From Oncomelania hupensis (Eukaryota > Mollusca > Gastropoda > Littorinimorpha > Pomatiopsidae), in the NCBI GenBank assembly GCA_036898135.1, contig CM072527.1, positions 35,253,833 to 35,317,832 on the forward strand: DNA of 64,000 nt, given 5' to 3'. How positions within the stretch are numbered: the first letter of the stretch is position 1; the number at the start of each line of letters is the position of its first letter. The notes below the pieces were generated by a model. The model saw nothing but the letters and a program-made list of their open reading frames with translations. It did not search any database and was not told the DNA's origin. This document shows positions 22,770 through 51,713 of the stretch, piece after piece. The translations under genes were made by a program, and so were the position numbers.

Positions 22770-23935
22770 AAACCAAATGGCTAGACAGTGAATTACAACA
22801 AGCCATTAATCTTAGAGACTGGTTAAAAAAACAACGTGGTAATAAAAATGAATATAAAAAACACAGAAATGCATTAACTTTAGTCAAGAGAAAGAAAATG
22901 AAAACACATATTAAAACTTAATATCCTGGAAAAACAGTTCTAAAGTTATTTGGAAAGCAATTAATCATTTAACTAACAAAGTACCTACATCAACAGTAAT
23001 TTAATGTAGGATACATCCCCTGAAACACTTAATTTACATTTCGTCAAAACGTTAGATAGAATTATAACTATAATTATGACAAATCAAAGGACAATAATCT
23101 ACATAAAGTAGCAGAATTTTGTCAGTCCAAAACATCAAAAACAAAACCTATAAAATATTCCTTTTTTGTCAACTGAATTTGTTTATAAAACACTAAGAAA
23201 CCTGAAGCAAACAAATTCAGGAGAAGTTGATGAACTTGATGGTTAAATATTAAAACTGTCTGCTCCGCTTATTACTGAAACCTTAACCTATACAATTTAT
23301 ACACTGACAAATCATGTTTTCCTGTCATGTTTAAACAAGTTAAAGTTATTCCGCTTTTTAAAGTCCAGTGGTAGTTCTGACCCATCAAATTATAGACCTA
23401 TTTCGATTCTTTCTATCTTATCAAAGCCGCTTGAAAAACACATTAACATTCATATTCTAGATTATTTCACAAAAATAACCTGTTACATTAAAATCAATCT
23501 GGCTTCAGAGCTAAGCATTCTTGCTCTTAAATTTATGAAAGAACAATGGCGTAATAATGTTTATGAGCACACACTTTCCGGAGCAATATTCGTTGAATTC
23601 GCAAAAGCTTTTGATTTAATTGACCATGACCTTCTCTTAAGTAAATTACAATTATATTATAGTAAAATTATTTATAGAAGAACTTATCAATTATCAAGGA
23701 TTAAACATTTCTTAAATTTGAATTCTCGTAAACTATTTAATTCGGGATATATTCAGCCATTTATTGATTATTCTTGAACTATTTGCGATAATGCTAGTGG
23801 CAACGCCATGAAGCATTTAGTTAGAACGCATGAACGTGCAATTAAAACGGTTATTCTTAAAAAAACATAAACTCTCCGAATGATTATGAAGAGATCAACA
23901 TACTACCTCTTGCCAACAGATTAAAATGTAATTAA
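22770..23935 (+). pseudogene. Degenerate LINE reverse transcriptase (L2/CR1-like)
   Basis: Phrases in order: LRDWLKKQRGNKNEYKKHRN, DPSNYRPISILSILSKPLEK, IFVEFAKAFDLIDHDLLLSK and SGYIQPFIDYS, interrupted by many stops. The catalytic YxDD part is missing between the third and fourth. Related to the relic at 46720-47395. Confidence 0.75.
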
Positions 23936-23936
23936 G

Positions 23937-24768
23937 GAAGTTTCATGCGCAATCTCCAACCTTCGTTTTGCGGATGACATTGATGCATTGGCCGGAGAGG
24001 AACAAGAACTTGAACAGCTGGTACAGAGGCTTGACACCACCTCCAGAGCCATGGGAATGGAAAAAAGTGCAGAGAAGATCAAATTAATGACCAACAACAC
24101 CAGTATAATCAACACGGTTATGGAAGTCCAAGGCCAATCCTCAACACAGTACATAGCTTCAAATATGTAGGAGCAATTGTATCAGACAATGGGTCCCGAC
24201 AGGAAGTCCTCTCCAGGATCGTACAAACAACTGCTGCCATGGCAAGGTTGAAGCCCATTTGGAAAGACAAGACCATCAGTCTATATTCCAAGATAAGGCT
24301 GATGCGCTCCCTTGTCATCTCTATCTTCCTATACGCTTGGAAAACATGGACCCTCACAGTAGATATACAAAGAAGAATGCAAAGCATGGAGGTGAAGTGC
24401 TACAGAAGACTTCTGGGCATTTCCTATACCCAGCACATCACCAACGATGAAGTCCGACAGACCATCACACAAGCCATTGGACAACACGATGACCTGCTCA
24501 CAGTTGTGAAGAAACAGAAACTCCGATTGTATGGACACGTCACCAGATTATCAGGTCTTGCAAAGACCATCCGGCAAGGCACAGTGCAAGGAGGTAGAAG
24601 AAGAGGGAGACCGAAAAAGAGGTGGGAGGACAACATTCGAGAATGGACTGGCTTTGACACTGAGCGAAACCATGAGGGTTACTGAAGACAGAGAAAGATG
24701 GAGTACGCTGGTTATACGATCATCTGTGGTGCCCCAACGACTTCCGAGTTATGGGATAGGATATTAAT
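23937..24768 (+). pseudogene. RTE-like LINE copy, 5'-truncated
   Basis: Reads AISNLRFADDIDALAGEEQE (the FADD is the catalytic YADD-type motif of the reverse transcriptase), then, after a frameshift near 24165, the C-terminal domain ending with RRRGRPKKRWEDNIREWTG. Ends GTTATGGGATAGGAT, the GATAG tail of this family. Confidence 0.85.
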
Positions 24769-24873
24769 ACAAAGTAAAATTAATTGAAGTTAAATAATAA
24801 TAAGTTGGGAAAAAAAGGATTCAATGTCCAACATTCACATGTACAAATTTTGTGACTTTTTCCTAAGTCAGAT

Positions 24874-26452
24874 TGTTACGTTGAAACGCGAACGAAAGTA
24901 TGTACGATAGATCTAATCGTTTCGATTTGCAAAGTATTCAATAATGGAGTTTATTTACCTTTGATTTGAGTTTGCATTGTTGTTAGGAGAGGCTTTGTAT
25001 AACGTTGATAATTTTCGTTAGTCGATATTGTTGTAGAATCTTCTGGATCGGCTTGTTTACTATCGATCGAAGATTCGGGATAATTGTAGAAATTTGAAGG
25101 AACGATCCGGAAGGAGAAGAAATGTGTAATGACGTAAGTCAGTGATGACGATCTTTAGTTCGATTGGTGGCAGTACGTCATTTCTACCATGTACCAAATT
25201 GTTCCAGAAAAGAGAGAGGTTATTTAATCGTGTGCCGAGTTGCTGTTGGGATAGTAAAGTTGTTGATAGTGATTTGGAGAGTTGCTGTGAAAGTTGTTGA
25301 GTTGAATTGAGAATTGTATGCAGTTGTTGATGTGTGCTGAATAAAAGTGGAAAACTCCATACGTCGACTTTGTGACTTGTATGCTGATTGAGCAGGCTGT
25401 GTGAATAAACGAATCTGAGTTACACCCTATCAGGAATTCAGCATTGGGGCTGAATCAAATACTGATAGAAAACACCATCATCGAACTGAGTGTAACATTT
25501 TGGGGGTCAAGCCGCGATTCACGCCATAGCCAAGGGTTCAACTGCTTTAACATGCGAGTAGAATCTATCAAAGGATCGGACAATGTTGGTGCGGACTTCC
25601 TCAGCAGAGTGTGTGAGTAAAGAACATTGACTGTGTGGATGAACTGTGAACATTGACAATATCCAGATAGACTTGAAGATGAAAACCATTGACTCTGTGT
25701 AGATAAGCTGAGCGCAATTACAGTATTCAGAAAGTCTTAAATTAGTTTCAATTGTGGACTTTGTTTGTGCATTACGTTTCAACGTTGTTGAAAGAAATTG
25801 GGTAAATTTCTTCTTGAGTGGGGGGTTATGTTACGTTGAAACGCGAACGAAAGTATGTACGATAGATCTAATCGTTTCGATTTGCAAAGTATTCAATAAT
25901 GGAGTTTATTTACCTTTGATTTGAGTTTGCATTGTTGTTAGGAGAGGCTTTGTATAACGTTGATAATTTTCGTTAGTCGATATTGTTGTAGAATCTTCTG
26001 GATCGGCTTGTTTACTATCGATCAAAGATTCGGGATAATTGTAGAAATTTGAAGGAACGATCCGGAAGGAGAAGAAATGTGTAATGACGTAAGTCAGTGA
26101 TGACGATCTTTAGTTCGATTGGTGGCAGTACGTCATTTCTACCATGTACCAAATTGTTCCAGAAAAGAGAGAGGTTATTTAATCGTGTGCCGAGTTGCTG
26201 TTGGGATAGTAAAGTTGTTGATAGTGATTTGGAGAGTTGCTGTGAAAGTTGTTGAGTTGAATTGAGAATTGTATGCAGTTGTTGATGTGTGCTGAATAAA
26301 AGTGGAAAACTCCATACGTCGACTTTGTGACTTGTATGCTGATTGAGCAGGCTGTGTGAATAAACGAATCTGAGTTACACCCTATCAGGAATTCAGCATT
26401 GGGGCTGAATCAAATACTGATAGAAAACACCATCATCGAACTGAGTGTAACA
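24874..26452 (+). mobile_element. Complete miniature LTR retroelement (LTR-A family)
   Basis: Two 624-bp direct repeats, 24874-25497 and 25829-26452, both TGTTACGTTGAAACGCG...GTAACA, enclose only 331 bp. A 5-bp duplication CAGAT flanks it (24869-24873 and 26453-26457). The LTRs differ, by eye, at a single base (GATCGATCGAAG versus GATCGATCAAAG), so the insertion is young. AATAAA lies about 120 bp before each LTR end. A purine run GAGTGGGGGG precedes the second LTR as a polypurine tract. The interior codes for no gag or pol, so it is non-autonomous, of TRIM type. Confidence 0.93.
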
Positions 26453-27102
26453 CAGATAATACATACAGACAAAATGCCACGTCACCAACAATACACCTCC
26501 GATTTGTGGTATACCACAGACGTAAGCATGGAGGGGGGGGGGGAGGTAGGAGGGGGAAGGTAGGTGGGGGAGGAAGTCCCATAATACAAACACCTGTAAG
26601 TGCTATACATCATCAACAATAATGCTAATAAAATAATTCAAACAATGATACTTATTTGAGGACAGCATTATGACATGCCTAATACTTCCATAAAGATCCA
26701 AATGTTTGAAGAAATGCACGTTATTTTTTTGCGTTTGCGTTTGAAGTTTTAAAGGCACACCCCTCTCCCTGCCTTCACTCCTTCCACCCCCAAAATATAA
26801 AATAATATAAAATAATATTTTAAAAAAAAAGTAAAATAATATAACATAATAAAAACATAATACAAAATAATATAAAAAATAAAAAAATATATAATAATAT
26901 AAAAGAAATAAAAAACCTTTGATAAACAACCCCCAAACGTGTTAACTGAACGATAAAATTCATCACAATACATTTTTGAAGATAGTTATATTTCATGTTT
27001 GACGTTTGCACACAGATCCAAGCTTTTGGAAATGTAAATATAATAAATAAGCCTATTATATGTGACTTCAAACACAAATAAATATATATTATATGACTTC
27101 AA

Positions 27103-27103
27103 A

Positions 27104-27169
<66 letters not shown>
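27103..27169. repeat. (GA)n microsatellite
   Basis: Uninterrupted GA dinucleotides, about 33 units. Confidence 0.98.
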
Positions 27170-27171
<2 letters not shown>

Positions 27172-27798
27172 CTCCTTGTTTCTGAGAACATGCTAAAACA
27201 CTGTTTAAAAGTGACGGAAAGAGCGGAATTTTGCTACAAGGGTAAGGGGGTCAGTTGTAGATCTATCCCTATCCTTAGCCCTAACCCTTTTTTCTACAAA
27301 AATGCGCTTTTTCCGTCCCAAAAACCCATTTGCCTTCTTGGATTCTTAAATTGTATGAAACCAAGTGAGGACACTATCCGGCGTCAATAAACGGTTCGAA
27401 AACATTCTCAAACGGTTCGTAAAAGACACTTGACCTAGAAACAAATACAGCGGGACCTAATTCGTCGCCTAGAGGAGACGAAACTTACTTTTTCTTGCGT
27501 TTTCAAAGTTACCTTGGATCTGGAGACATTCGCATGTTCCCAGAAACCAAACTGTGTTCCCAGATGACCGTACAAAAAACAAATATACATTGTTTCTGGG
27601 TACATTTATAAGACTATATATATATATGAAGTCAGATAATATATAATTATTTTCCTTTGAAGTGAAATATAATAGGATTACTTGCAAGCAAAAATTCTAC
27701 GTACCTGTGCAACATGAACAATAATGCTTTTTTCTCAACTGTATCAGGAAATAGCTGTATGTAACTTAAAACTTCACTGCGTTTGAAGTGCACAAAAG

Positions 27799-27860
<62 letters not shown>

Positions 27861-27861
27861 T
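27799..27861. repeat. (ATC)n microsatellite
   Basis: About 20 units of ATC/CAT; gives spurious poly-Asp and poly-Met frames on the minus strand. Confidence 0.98.
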
Positions 27862-28367
27862 ATAAAACGCCCGATCCAAGAATTTAGGCAGATAGGGAGG
27901 GGGAATAATACAGACACACACACAGACACACACACACAAACTTGTTTTACGATGTTATTATGAATTTCCTTACTCCACAGACGTTGTGTTGACAATGGGT
28001 CATATTTCGTCCCCTTTCTTAAGTACTTTTAAGTGTTCGAACACTAACTCTAACCCTTGCCCTATCCCTCACTATAACCCTTACCCTAACACAGCCCTAA
28101 CCTTAACGGATCATTGGTTTGACGTCAAAACGACGAGGGCTGTCAAAACAACTTATGTAGATGTTCACTAGTTTGTCCAAATAGCGCGGGGTAAACAAGT
28201 ACACACACACAAACACACACAAACACACACAAACACACACATAGGCGTTACGAAGAGAGAAATAAACAAAAGAAGAAAATTTGACACGTGGACGCCGTTA
28301 TAACAGGCCATACTGTTACGCCACCATCCTCTACTTTAACCCACCCCCGTATTTCACCCTCTATTTC

Positions 28368-28370
28368 ACC

Positions 28371-28425
<55 letters not shown>

Positions 28426-28441
28426 CCTCGCTCTCTCTCTC
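28368..28441. repeat. (CT)n microsatellite
   Basis: CT units with a short interruption (GTCCCTCG) near 28425, about 200 bp upstream of the predicted promoter of the cysteine-rich gene. Confidence 0.95.
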
Positions 28442-28626
28442 CTCACCCAGTGGGTACCTCTGTACCAGTATAGGAGTTTGGACAGACGTGGTGGCAGAGG
28501 ACGAAGAACTCGTACGAATGTCCGGTTTGTTCAGGATGCACCAGACGGTTGAAAAATGTTCATACTGGCATTTATTATATTATTATTGTTTAGCCCCGAG
28601 TTTGATCACACCATGCTTAATGTCCA

Positions 28627-28659
28627 TATATAATGAAGGAGGCGAAGTTTGCAAGTTTC

Positions 28660-28664
<5 letters not shown>
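28627..28664 (+). promoter_or_regulatory. Predicted TATA box and initiator
   Basis: TATATAAT at 28627-28634 and TCAGTCT at 28658-28664, which fits the initiator TCA(G/T)TY. The A at 28660 is 33 bp from the first T of the TATA box, the standard spacing. This predicts an 80-nt 5' UTR before the ATG at 28740. Confidence 0.55.
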
Positions 28665-45054
<16,390 letters not shown>

Positions 45055-45470
45055 ACGATAAAATAAAATAAATAAATAAATCTTTTTCGTTTCATTGGGC
45101 CGCCGCTCAGTTTATCTATGTTGTCTCACGGTTTTGTTATCTGTGTGGGTGTGGGTGTGTGTGTGTGTGCACGTGTATAACCGCACAACTGGGGATTTTT
45201 TAAAATATAAACTTGGTAACAAATAGGGTATTTCAAAAATTGGGAAGCAAAAACCTTCCCCATTTTTTAAACGATATTTTCCATTCAAAACAGTACAGCA
45301 CAATTCTAAATATTGAGAAATCGCATCCTTCCCATTTATCGAAAAATGGGGTAGACAAGTGTGTAAATTATACACACCTGTGTAGTAAGCTTCGCTACGA
45401 GCAAAATCAAGTTTGCAGGGCAGATTACCCATCAATCCTGTACGTTATTCATAAATCTACTTAATTTTAT
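45055..45470. other. 3' flank of the cysteine-rich gene
   Basis: AATAAA cluster, a short GT tract near 45145 and otherwise unrecognised DNA. Confidence 0.5.
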
Positions 45471-45471
45471 A

Positions 45472-46030
45472 TTACATTACATTACATGATTATTGCTTTA
45501 GCTCCAGCGGACTCTTCCGAGCCAAATCAGGACCAGTATAGCCGAATCAGGACCATAAAATCAAGACCACAACTTCGCTGAAAGAGGACTAGCCCCTGAT
45601 CCGCATAAAAAATCTGCCGAAACAACCCTAGTGGTAACACTGAAGTCACTCTACCAGCCGGTCACTTTAAAATAAAGACATCCCATGCAGGAGACGCTGA
45701 GACTATACTCTAATTTATCGAACCCCCGTTTACGAAAACAAAATAGAATATAAACATTATAAAATATCAACAAAACACATACATATCAAATGTCTACCTT
45801 GCCAAATAATAACATCAAGACCATTTTAAAAAAAAGTAGGTGACTGGTCTAGCGAAGAAGAAGATAGTATAGTTGATTGATAGAAGTATAGTAGATTGAT
45901 AGAACAGAGTAGGAATGAGAAAGAATAAAGGAGAAAGACAGCGACAGTGGGAATTGAAAGCACTAAATTTCCAGAAAGAAGTGGGGATACTATTTGTACT
46001 GAAATCCCACTGCACCCCAACGGGGGTTCT
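45472..46030 (-). mobile_element. R1 retroposon with 11-bp target duplication
   Basis: CTTAATTTTAT on both sides (about 45461-45471 and 46029-46039). Tail of ATTAC repeats (TGTAA in the sense direction); head GCACCCCAACGGGGG. It has lost a segment after AAATAATAACATCA. Confidence 0.85.
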
Positions 46031-46719
46031 TAATTTTATCAAATACAACGTTTGATTTTTAAATATCACTGACAAAAAGACCATTCCCCAATTGTACCCT
46101 GTATGTGAGTGTGTGCGTGTGCATGCGCGCGTGTGTGTGCGCGCGTGTATGTGTGCGCGCGCGTGTATGTGTGTGTGTGTTTAATCTCACACATGGGAAT
46201 GTTATTTTCCACACTCAACGCCAAATTGAATCTGGAAGAAGAGGACTAAATAAATATAAAGTGCCCTAATCAATAGGAGGGCAAAACATGTAGCAAGTAA
46301 ACCAATAAGAAAAGGAAAACACACACTCACACGCACACACACCCACTCACACACACACTCAGAAGCTCTCACTCACACACTCACACACACTCACACACAC
46401 ACTCAGAAGCTCTCACTCACACACTCACACACACATTCACTCACACACACATTCACTCACACACACATTCACTCACACACACTCACTCACACACAAACAC
46501 ACACTCACACACACATTCACTCACACACACTCACTGACACACAAACACACACTCACACACATACGCTCGAGAGGGAGTTGGGGTAATAACTTACGAGTGA
46601 ACAAACAGTAAAATAAACCTACTCAATTAGAAATGAACAATGAAACAATAACCAAAGAAAGAGGAACAGAAAAGCGCAAGAGAAAAGTTAACCATTTTAT
46701 TTTACACATTGCCCTTGGG
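46031..46719. repeat. GT/GCGC tract and ACACTC-rich minisatellite
   Basis: A GTGTGCGCGC tract at 46105-46175 (alternating purine-pyrimidine, a Z-DNA candidate) and irregular CACTCACACACACATT units at 46320-46565. No gene. Confidence 0.9.
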
Positions 46720-47395
46720 GCTTGTAATAATAATGATTAAATTAATTAATTTATTTTATTTAACGTCTATTCACATCGGAGGTATTAGACAAATTGATTA
46801 AAATACAACAAATTCACGTTATAACATTAACATCATAGAACATGGAACAAAAAAATTAACAAGGTCATTGTTAGAACAAAACGTATTTTCTAAAAACTCA
46901 CATCCAATTAATGCTGATAATATCGATAAACAACTATTAATGGTTTTTTTAATTTGTAATGTGTTTGATGAGACATGTTCTAAATAATGTAAATTTAGAA
47001 TAGATGCTGAAGTGCGGAGATCTTCGGGAAAGTTATTCCACAAAGTGGAACCGGAATAAGCTAGACTAGTTTTGAAGAGATCAATTCTTGGAATATTAAT
47101 TTTTAATTTTGTGGACAATTTGGCAATTTATTTGTTAGAAAACAACAAAAAAAGAGATAGGAAGGGGTATTGCCACAAAAGGATCTTGTGCATTAAAAGA
47201 GATTTTTTTCACGAATAACTTGTTTAATGGCACATTTGTGAGTTTTAGGTAAAAGATTAATTGCATTGCCACTAGCAGAATACCAAATATCAGAGAAATA
47301 CTCAATACATGGTTGAATAAGACCTGAACAGAACACTTTGCCAGGATGTGAAAAAATATTATTAAACACACTCAGGTCATTTAATTATTTATTTA
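46720..47395 (-). pseudogene. LINE relic, reverse transcriptase C-terminus (L2/CR1-like)
   Basis: Minus-strand phrases: VFNNIFSHPGKVFCSGLIQP, SASGNAINLLPKTHK and RIDLFKTSLAYSGSTLWNNF, in two frames with a frameshift near 47120. Ends toward 46720 with the phrase ACAAGCCCCAAGGGCA. Related to 22770-23935. Confidence 0.75.
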
Positions 47396-47435
47396 GGTAT
47401 TGAAGTCCTAGCAAAAAATGTCAAAATGTAACTAC

Positions 47436-47530
47436 TGGTAGTTTGGGTATGGGTACGCCACAGGCAGCGACTATGCCTTCCCAGGGGAGGCAGACCAGAA
47501 TTTCCCAATAAAAATAGACAATAAAGTATC
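47436..47530 (+). mobile_element. SINE S2, 3' fragment
   Basis: GGTACGCCACAGGCAGCGAC and TTTCCCAATAAAAATAGACA match the last 90 bp of the S2 copy at 58061-58412. Confidence 0.8.
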
Positions 47531-47873
47531 AAAAAAAATTAAAATAACATAAAACAAAGTTGAAGTATGCAACGCAAATCTTTAAATGAATTTTCATAAA
47601 CTTCACCTTTTTCTTCAGTAAAACAACGATACATGACAATCAAATCAACTTGAATTACATTTCACGTAACAGATTTAATTTATTTCAAGAAGTTATTTGT
47701 TTAAGCCCCAACTCAACTTCTTTTTTACATTATCTTGGAAATAAACATGTACATATATATATCAAATGTGTGCAATACAATTCAATGTTTAAATTACATT
47801 TCACACAAAAGTCAGAGTACAAGTACACTAGTTACACTACTTTCTTAATCGACAACTTCCATTCCCTTTTAAA
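47531..47873. other. AT-rich spacer, nothing recognised
   Basis: The frame at 47650-47886 has no motif and no splice context. Confidence 0.5.
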
Positions 47874-48510
47874 ATTAGTTAGTTAGTTATTCATTGCTTA
47901 AAGGGCCCCGCGGACTGCAAAGAGCCGAGTAAGGACCACAAAATCAAGACCACAACTTCGCTGAAAGAGGACTTACCCCTGATCTGCATAAAAGATCTGC
48001 CGAAACAACCCTACTGGTAACACTGAAAGCACTGCACCAGCCAGTCACTTTACAATAAAGATATCCCACGCAGAGGACGTTGAGGCTATACTCTAATATA
48101 TTGAACCCCCGTTTACAAAAACAAAATAGAATACAAACATCATTATAAAATATCAACAAAACACATACATATAAATTGCCTACATTGCCAAAAAATAACA
48201 TCATAGGAAGCCCCAGTGACCACCTGGCAGAAAGCGTTCAATGTTCCCAAGCTGATCCAACAGACCTCACACACAAATGAGGAGTTTTGTCCCGGAGGAG
48301 TTTTCAAGAAAAAAGGTAGGTGATTGGTCTAGCGAAGAAGAAGATAGTATAGTAGATTGATAGAACAGATAGTTATTCATTGCTTGCAGGGTCCAGCGGG
48401 CTGCAAAGAGCCGAAACAGGACCATCATAGGAAGCCCCAGTGACCATTTGGCAGAAAGAGTCCAATATTCCCAAGCTGATCCAACAGACCTCACACACAA
48501 ATGAGGAGTT
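47874..48510 (-). mobile_element. R1 retroposons, one near-complete and one fragment
   Basis: 47874-48368 carries the tail TTAGTTAGTTATTCATTGC and core through GATAGAACAGA; 48369-48510 is a second tail-and-core piece missing the middle. The cysteine-rich minus frame (47944-48204) is the same as that of the plus copy at 17034. Confidence 0.85.
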
Positions 48511-49430
48511 AGTTAGTTAGTTAGTTATTCATTGCTTACAGGGTCCAGCGGACTGCAAAGAGCCCAATCAGGACCACAAAATCAAGACCACATCTTCGCT
48601 GAAAGAGGACTCACCCCTGAGCCGCATAAAAGAACTGCTGAAACAACCCTACTGCTAACATTGAAGACAATCCACCTGCCGGTCACTTTACAATAAAGAC
48701 ATCCCACGCAGGGGACGCTGAGGCTATACTCTAATGTATCTAATCCCCGTTTACAAAAAACAAAATAGAATACAAACATTATTATATGTAGCCGAGCGGA
48801 GTATTTGACTCCCTTCTCTCGGCCACGACCATGGTCCACCCGAGCTGTTATTTTCATTTTATCCCTCAAAAGAGGGACATAAAATATTTGCCCTGCAAGG
48901 AGTACCGGGTTGCTGGCTACTAGTGCCACGCACTCTACTGCAAGGTCGCTGCCACCGACCTGCATAAAATGCCTGCCGACAATGTGGTCCCGCTCGCCAC
49001 CAAAAGCAGCAGGCGAATGGTCAGCCGGGGAGAACAAATGTCGTGTCGCCTTGTCCTGCTTAACCCAATGGCATACCCAAAGGATTCTGCAAAGCAGGAG
49101 CCAACCAAGGCTAGTCTAACCAAGAAAGTCAAGGTAGACAATTTCTCTCCCAAGCCTCAACCAGTCGCATCCCTTTCCGCTACATATAAAATATCAACAA
49201 AACACATACATATAAAATGCCTACATTGCTAAATAGTTTTGTCCTGGAAGAGTTTTCAAGAAAAAAGGTAGGTGACTGGTCTAGCAAAGAAGAAGATAGT
49301 ATATAGATTGATAAAACAGTAGGAATGAGAAAGAACAAAGGAGAAAGACAGCAACAGTGGGAATTTAAAGCACTAAATTTCCAGAAAATTTTGATACTAT
49401 TTATACTGAAACCTCCGGCACCCCTACGGT
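48511..49430 (-). mobile_element. R1 retroposon carrying a 398-bp insertion
   Basis: Tail of four TTAG repeats, core to 48786, insertion 48787-49184, then the remaining core and head to CACCCCTACGG. The continuation after the insertion matches R1 exactly. Confidence 0.85.
48787..49184. mobile_element. 398-bp element, TGTAGC...GCTACA ends, TATA duplication
   Basis: Six-base inverted ends TGTAGC/GCTACA and the 4-bp duplication TATA (48783-48786, 49185-49188). Probably a solo LTR (TG...CA ends, 4-bp duplication as in many Gypsy elements), otherwise a small DNA element. Less AT-rich than its surroundings, no coding motif. Confidence 0.7.
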
Positions 49431-49431
49431 G

Positions 49432-49575
49432 GACACAAATGAGGAGTGTTTGTCCCGGAAGAGTTTTCAAGAAAAAAGGTAGGTGACTGGTCTATCGAAG
49501 AAGAAGATAGTAAAGTAGATTGATATAACAGATTAGGAATGAGAAAGAACAAAGGAGAAAGACAGCGACAGTGTA
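49432..49575 (-). mobile_element. R1 fragment (5' part only)
   Basis: GAGGAGTGTTTGTCCCGGAA through GAGAAAGACAGCGACAGTG, without the 3' part. Confidence 0.8.
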
Positions 49576-50201
49576 TATATATGACTTAAATTGAGCTACG
49601 CCAGAGACTTTAGTTAAATGTGTTGAAACTATTTGTATTCTGTTTAATTTTTTTTTAAATATTGACTAACATGCTTGGTTTAAGCTAGTGTCATTCAATG
49701 AAGGTCTGCAATTCATAAAATGAAAAAAGAAACGAGTTCTGTTCACTTTTTCCCTCCAATTCCCGCACATGCACTTCTCTTTCTCTCCCTCTGTGTCTTT
49801 CATAGTTACTTTTTTTTTTAAGTTTTGGTCATCTTGAAAGAATAAAAACAAGGACGATCTGCAAAATTTGTCTTTGAGACATTTCATATAAATTAAAGAC
49901 AAGTAATTCATTTAATAAATTGATAATCTAAATAAATACATTGTAAAGAATTAAATGTAAATTAATTAAAATGAAATAATTAAAATAGATTTAATGTTCA
50001 CTCTTCACATATTGTGTTACTTATTCATAACAGTTGTATCCCTGTCTGATATTTTTACTCAGATCTAAGAGTTTGGAGAGTTATAAAGTGTGTTAACTGC
50101 AATAGAAGTCAGGTAATATATACAGAGTGTCACTTCCGTAATAAAATAGATGACATTTATATACCTTGTCTGACATTATTACATAGACCTATTAGAACCA
50201 T
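49576..50201. other. AT-rich spacer, nothing recognised
   Basis: No repeat family, RNA or coding signal seen. Confidence 0.5.
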
Positions 50202-50500
50202 GGGGTGTCGGATAGTGCAGTGGTTGGAGCACTCGCTACTGTGTCGAAAGTGAAGCACCGTCCGGTGCGGTTAGCACTTGGATGGGTGACCGCTAAGGTG
50301 TGAAGCGACAAACAACAACGCCCCCAGTTGACTCAACTGTGATTGAGTACCTACTCTCTTGAGGGTGGGGAAGGTAAAGCAGCGAGGGAGAGAGTTGGGC
50401 ATCACCCTCATTACGCTGGCCCAAGATAAGTGTGATCTCCAACATCACGCTCCCCTACGGCCACAAGGCTATGGGACTACCTTTACCTTTTTTTTATTAG
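50202..50500 (+). mobile_element. SINE with tRNA-like head fused to 5S rRNA-like segment
   Basis: 50204-50250 has a tRNA-like A box (TAGTGCAGTGGTTGGAG). It is followed, where a tRNA B box would be expected, by GGTTAGCACTTGGATGGGTG (50269-50288), which matches the 5S rRNA internal promoter region in all but two of 25 bases (50269-50293). A unique body and a T-rich end follow. A single copy in this window; no target duplication defined. Confidence 0.7.
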
Positions 50501-50610
50501 AAACGAACAAATAAATTTATAAATTATAAATATTTATATCCCATAATTAAATAGATTTAGAGTGTAACATTCATTATTATTACACACACCGTTTTGTTTT
50601 TTATTATTAT

Positions 50611-51198
50611 TGTAGTGCTGAAATCCTGATAAGTAACTCAGATTCTTTATCCACGCAACCTTTTCACTCTCAACAAAAGTCGTATGAAGTTCAACTTTAT
50701 ATATCAGCGTATCACAACATATACAATCGCTCAATTTCAAGCTTTTATCTCTCTAACTTTTAACTCTCAGATCTAAACTATAATATTCTCTATTCACTCA
50801 CGAACAGCAACAACAATCGTCAAAACCACAACCAATCAAACAAACAATCGTCATATCACTGTCTTCTACAATAACCTTTTGATGGAGGTCACATATATAG
50901 TCTCTCACTAGATTTATCTCCACTTCGATCCACAACCAATCAAAACAAACTTCTATCACTGTCTTCTCATATAATCTTATTTAACCAACCACTAGATTTA
51001 TCCAATATACAGTAAACAACTAACTAGAAAAATAATATAGACCAACGAAAATTACCAACGTTATAAGCTTCTTCTAACAACAACGTAAAATGAAATCAAA
51101 GGTAAATACACTCTGTTATTGAATGCTTTACAAAAATAAAACGATTGGATCTATAGTGCGTGTCTCACAGGTACTATCGTGCGCGTTTCAACGTAGCA
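50611..51198 (-). mobile_element. Solo LTR, family LTR-A, diverged
   Basis: TGTAGTGCTGAAATCCTGAT at the left and GTGCGCGTTTCAACGTAGCA at the right match the family. It lies inside an ATT microsatellite, so the 5-bp duplication cannot be distinguished from the repeat. Confidence 0.8.
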
Positions 51199-51217
51199 TT
51201 ATTATTATTATTATTAT

Positions 51218-51264
<47 letters not shown>

Positions 51265-51395
51265 TTTGTTCACTCAAGTGGTGTTTATCACTTCATAATA
51301 ATTAACTAATTAAAAACAACGAAGAACACAGAGGATGCTCGGCATTCCAAAATATGCTGGTTAATAAAATAGTCCAAAATGACACTATACACAAA

Positions 51396-51462
<67 letters not shown>

Positions 51463-51653
51463 TACAAAGCTCGAATTACCGGGGGGAATGGGGAGGATTT
51501 TGATGAACCTCTGCTTTGGCAGGAATGACTCTATCCCTCCCTCTGCTTTTGGCCGAGAGTATCCCATATCCCATATATATATTAGCTCGATCCGCACCCC
51601 TTCCCCCTCCACCCTTCCCCCCCCCTTTGCGTTTTGGCTAATTCGAGCCCTAT

Positions 51654-51712
<59 letters not shown>
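51199..51712. repeat. Microsatellite cluster: ATT/AGT and two GA tracts
   Basis: (ATT)n(AGT)n at 51199-51263, GA at 51399-51461 and GA at 51656-51709, with unrecognised DNA between. Confidence 0.95.

Positions 51713-51713
<1 letters not shown>

Larger units (their letters stand above)
26453..28620. other. Intergenic stretch upstream of the cysteine-rich gene
   Basis: Holds a G run near 26530, an AT-rich block at 26795-27090, a GA microsatellite, an ATC microsatellite, ACAC/AAAC repeats at 28200-28242 and a CT microsatellite at 28368-28425. Degenerate CCCTAA-like phrases occur at 27265-27290 and 28045-28100. No gene recognised. Confidence 0.5.

Noticed and set aside
27265..28100. Interstitial telomere repeats
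   Set aside because: CCCTAA-like phrases are few and irregular and do not form an array.
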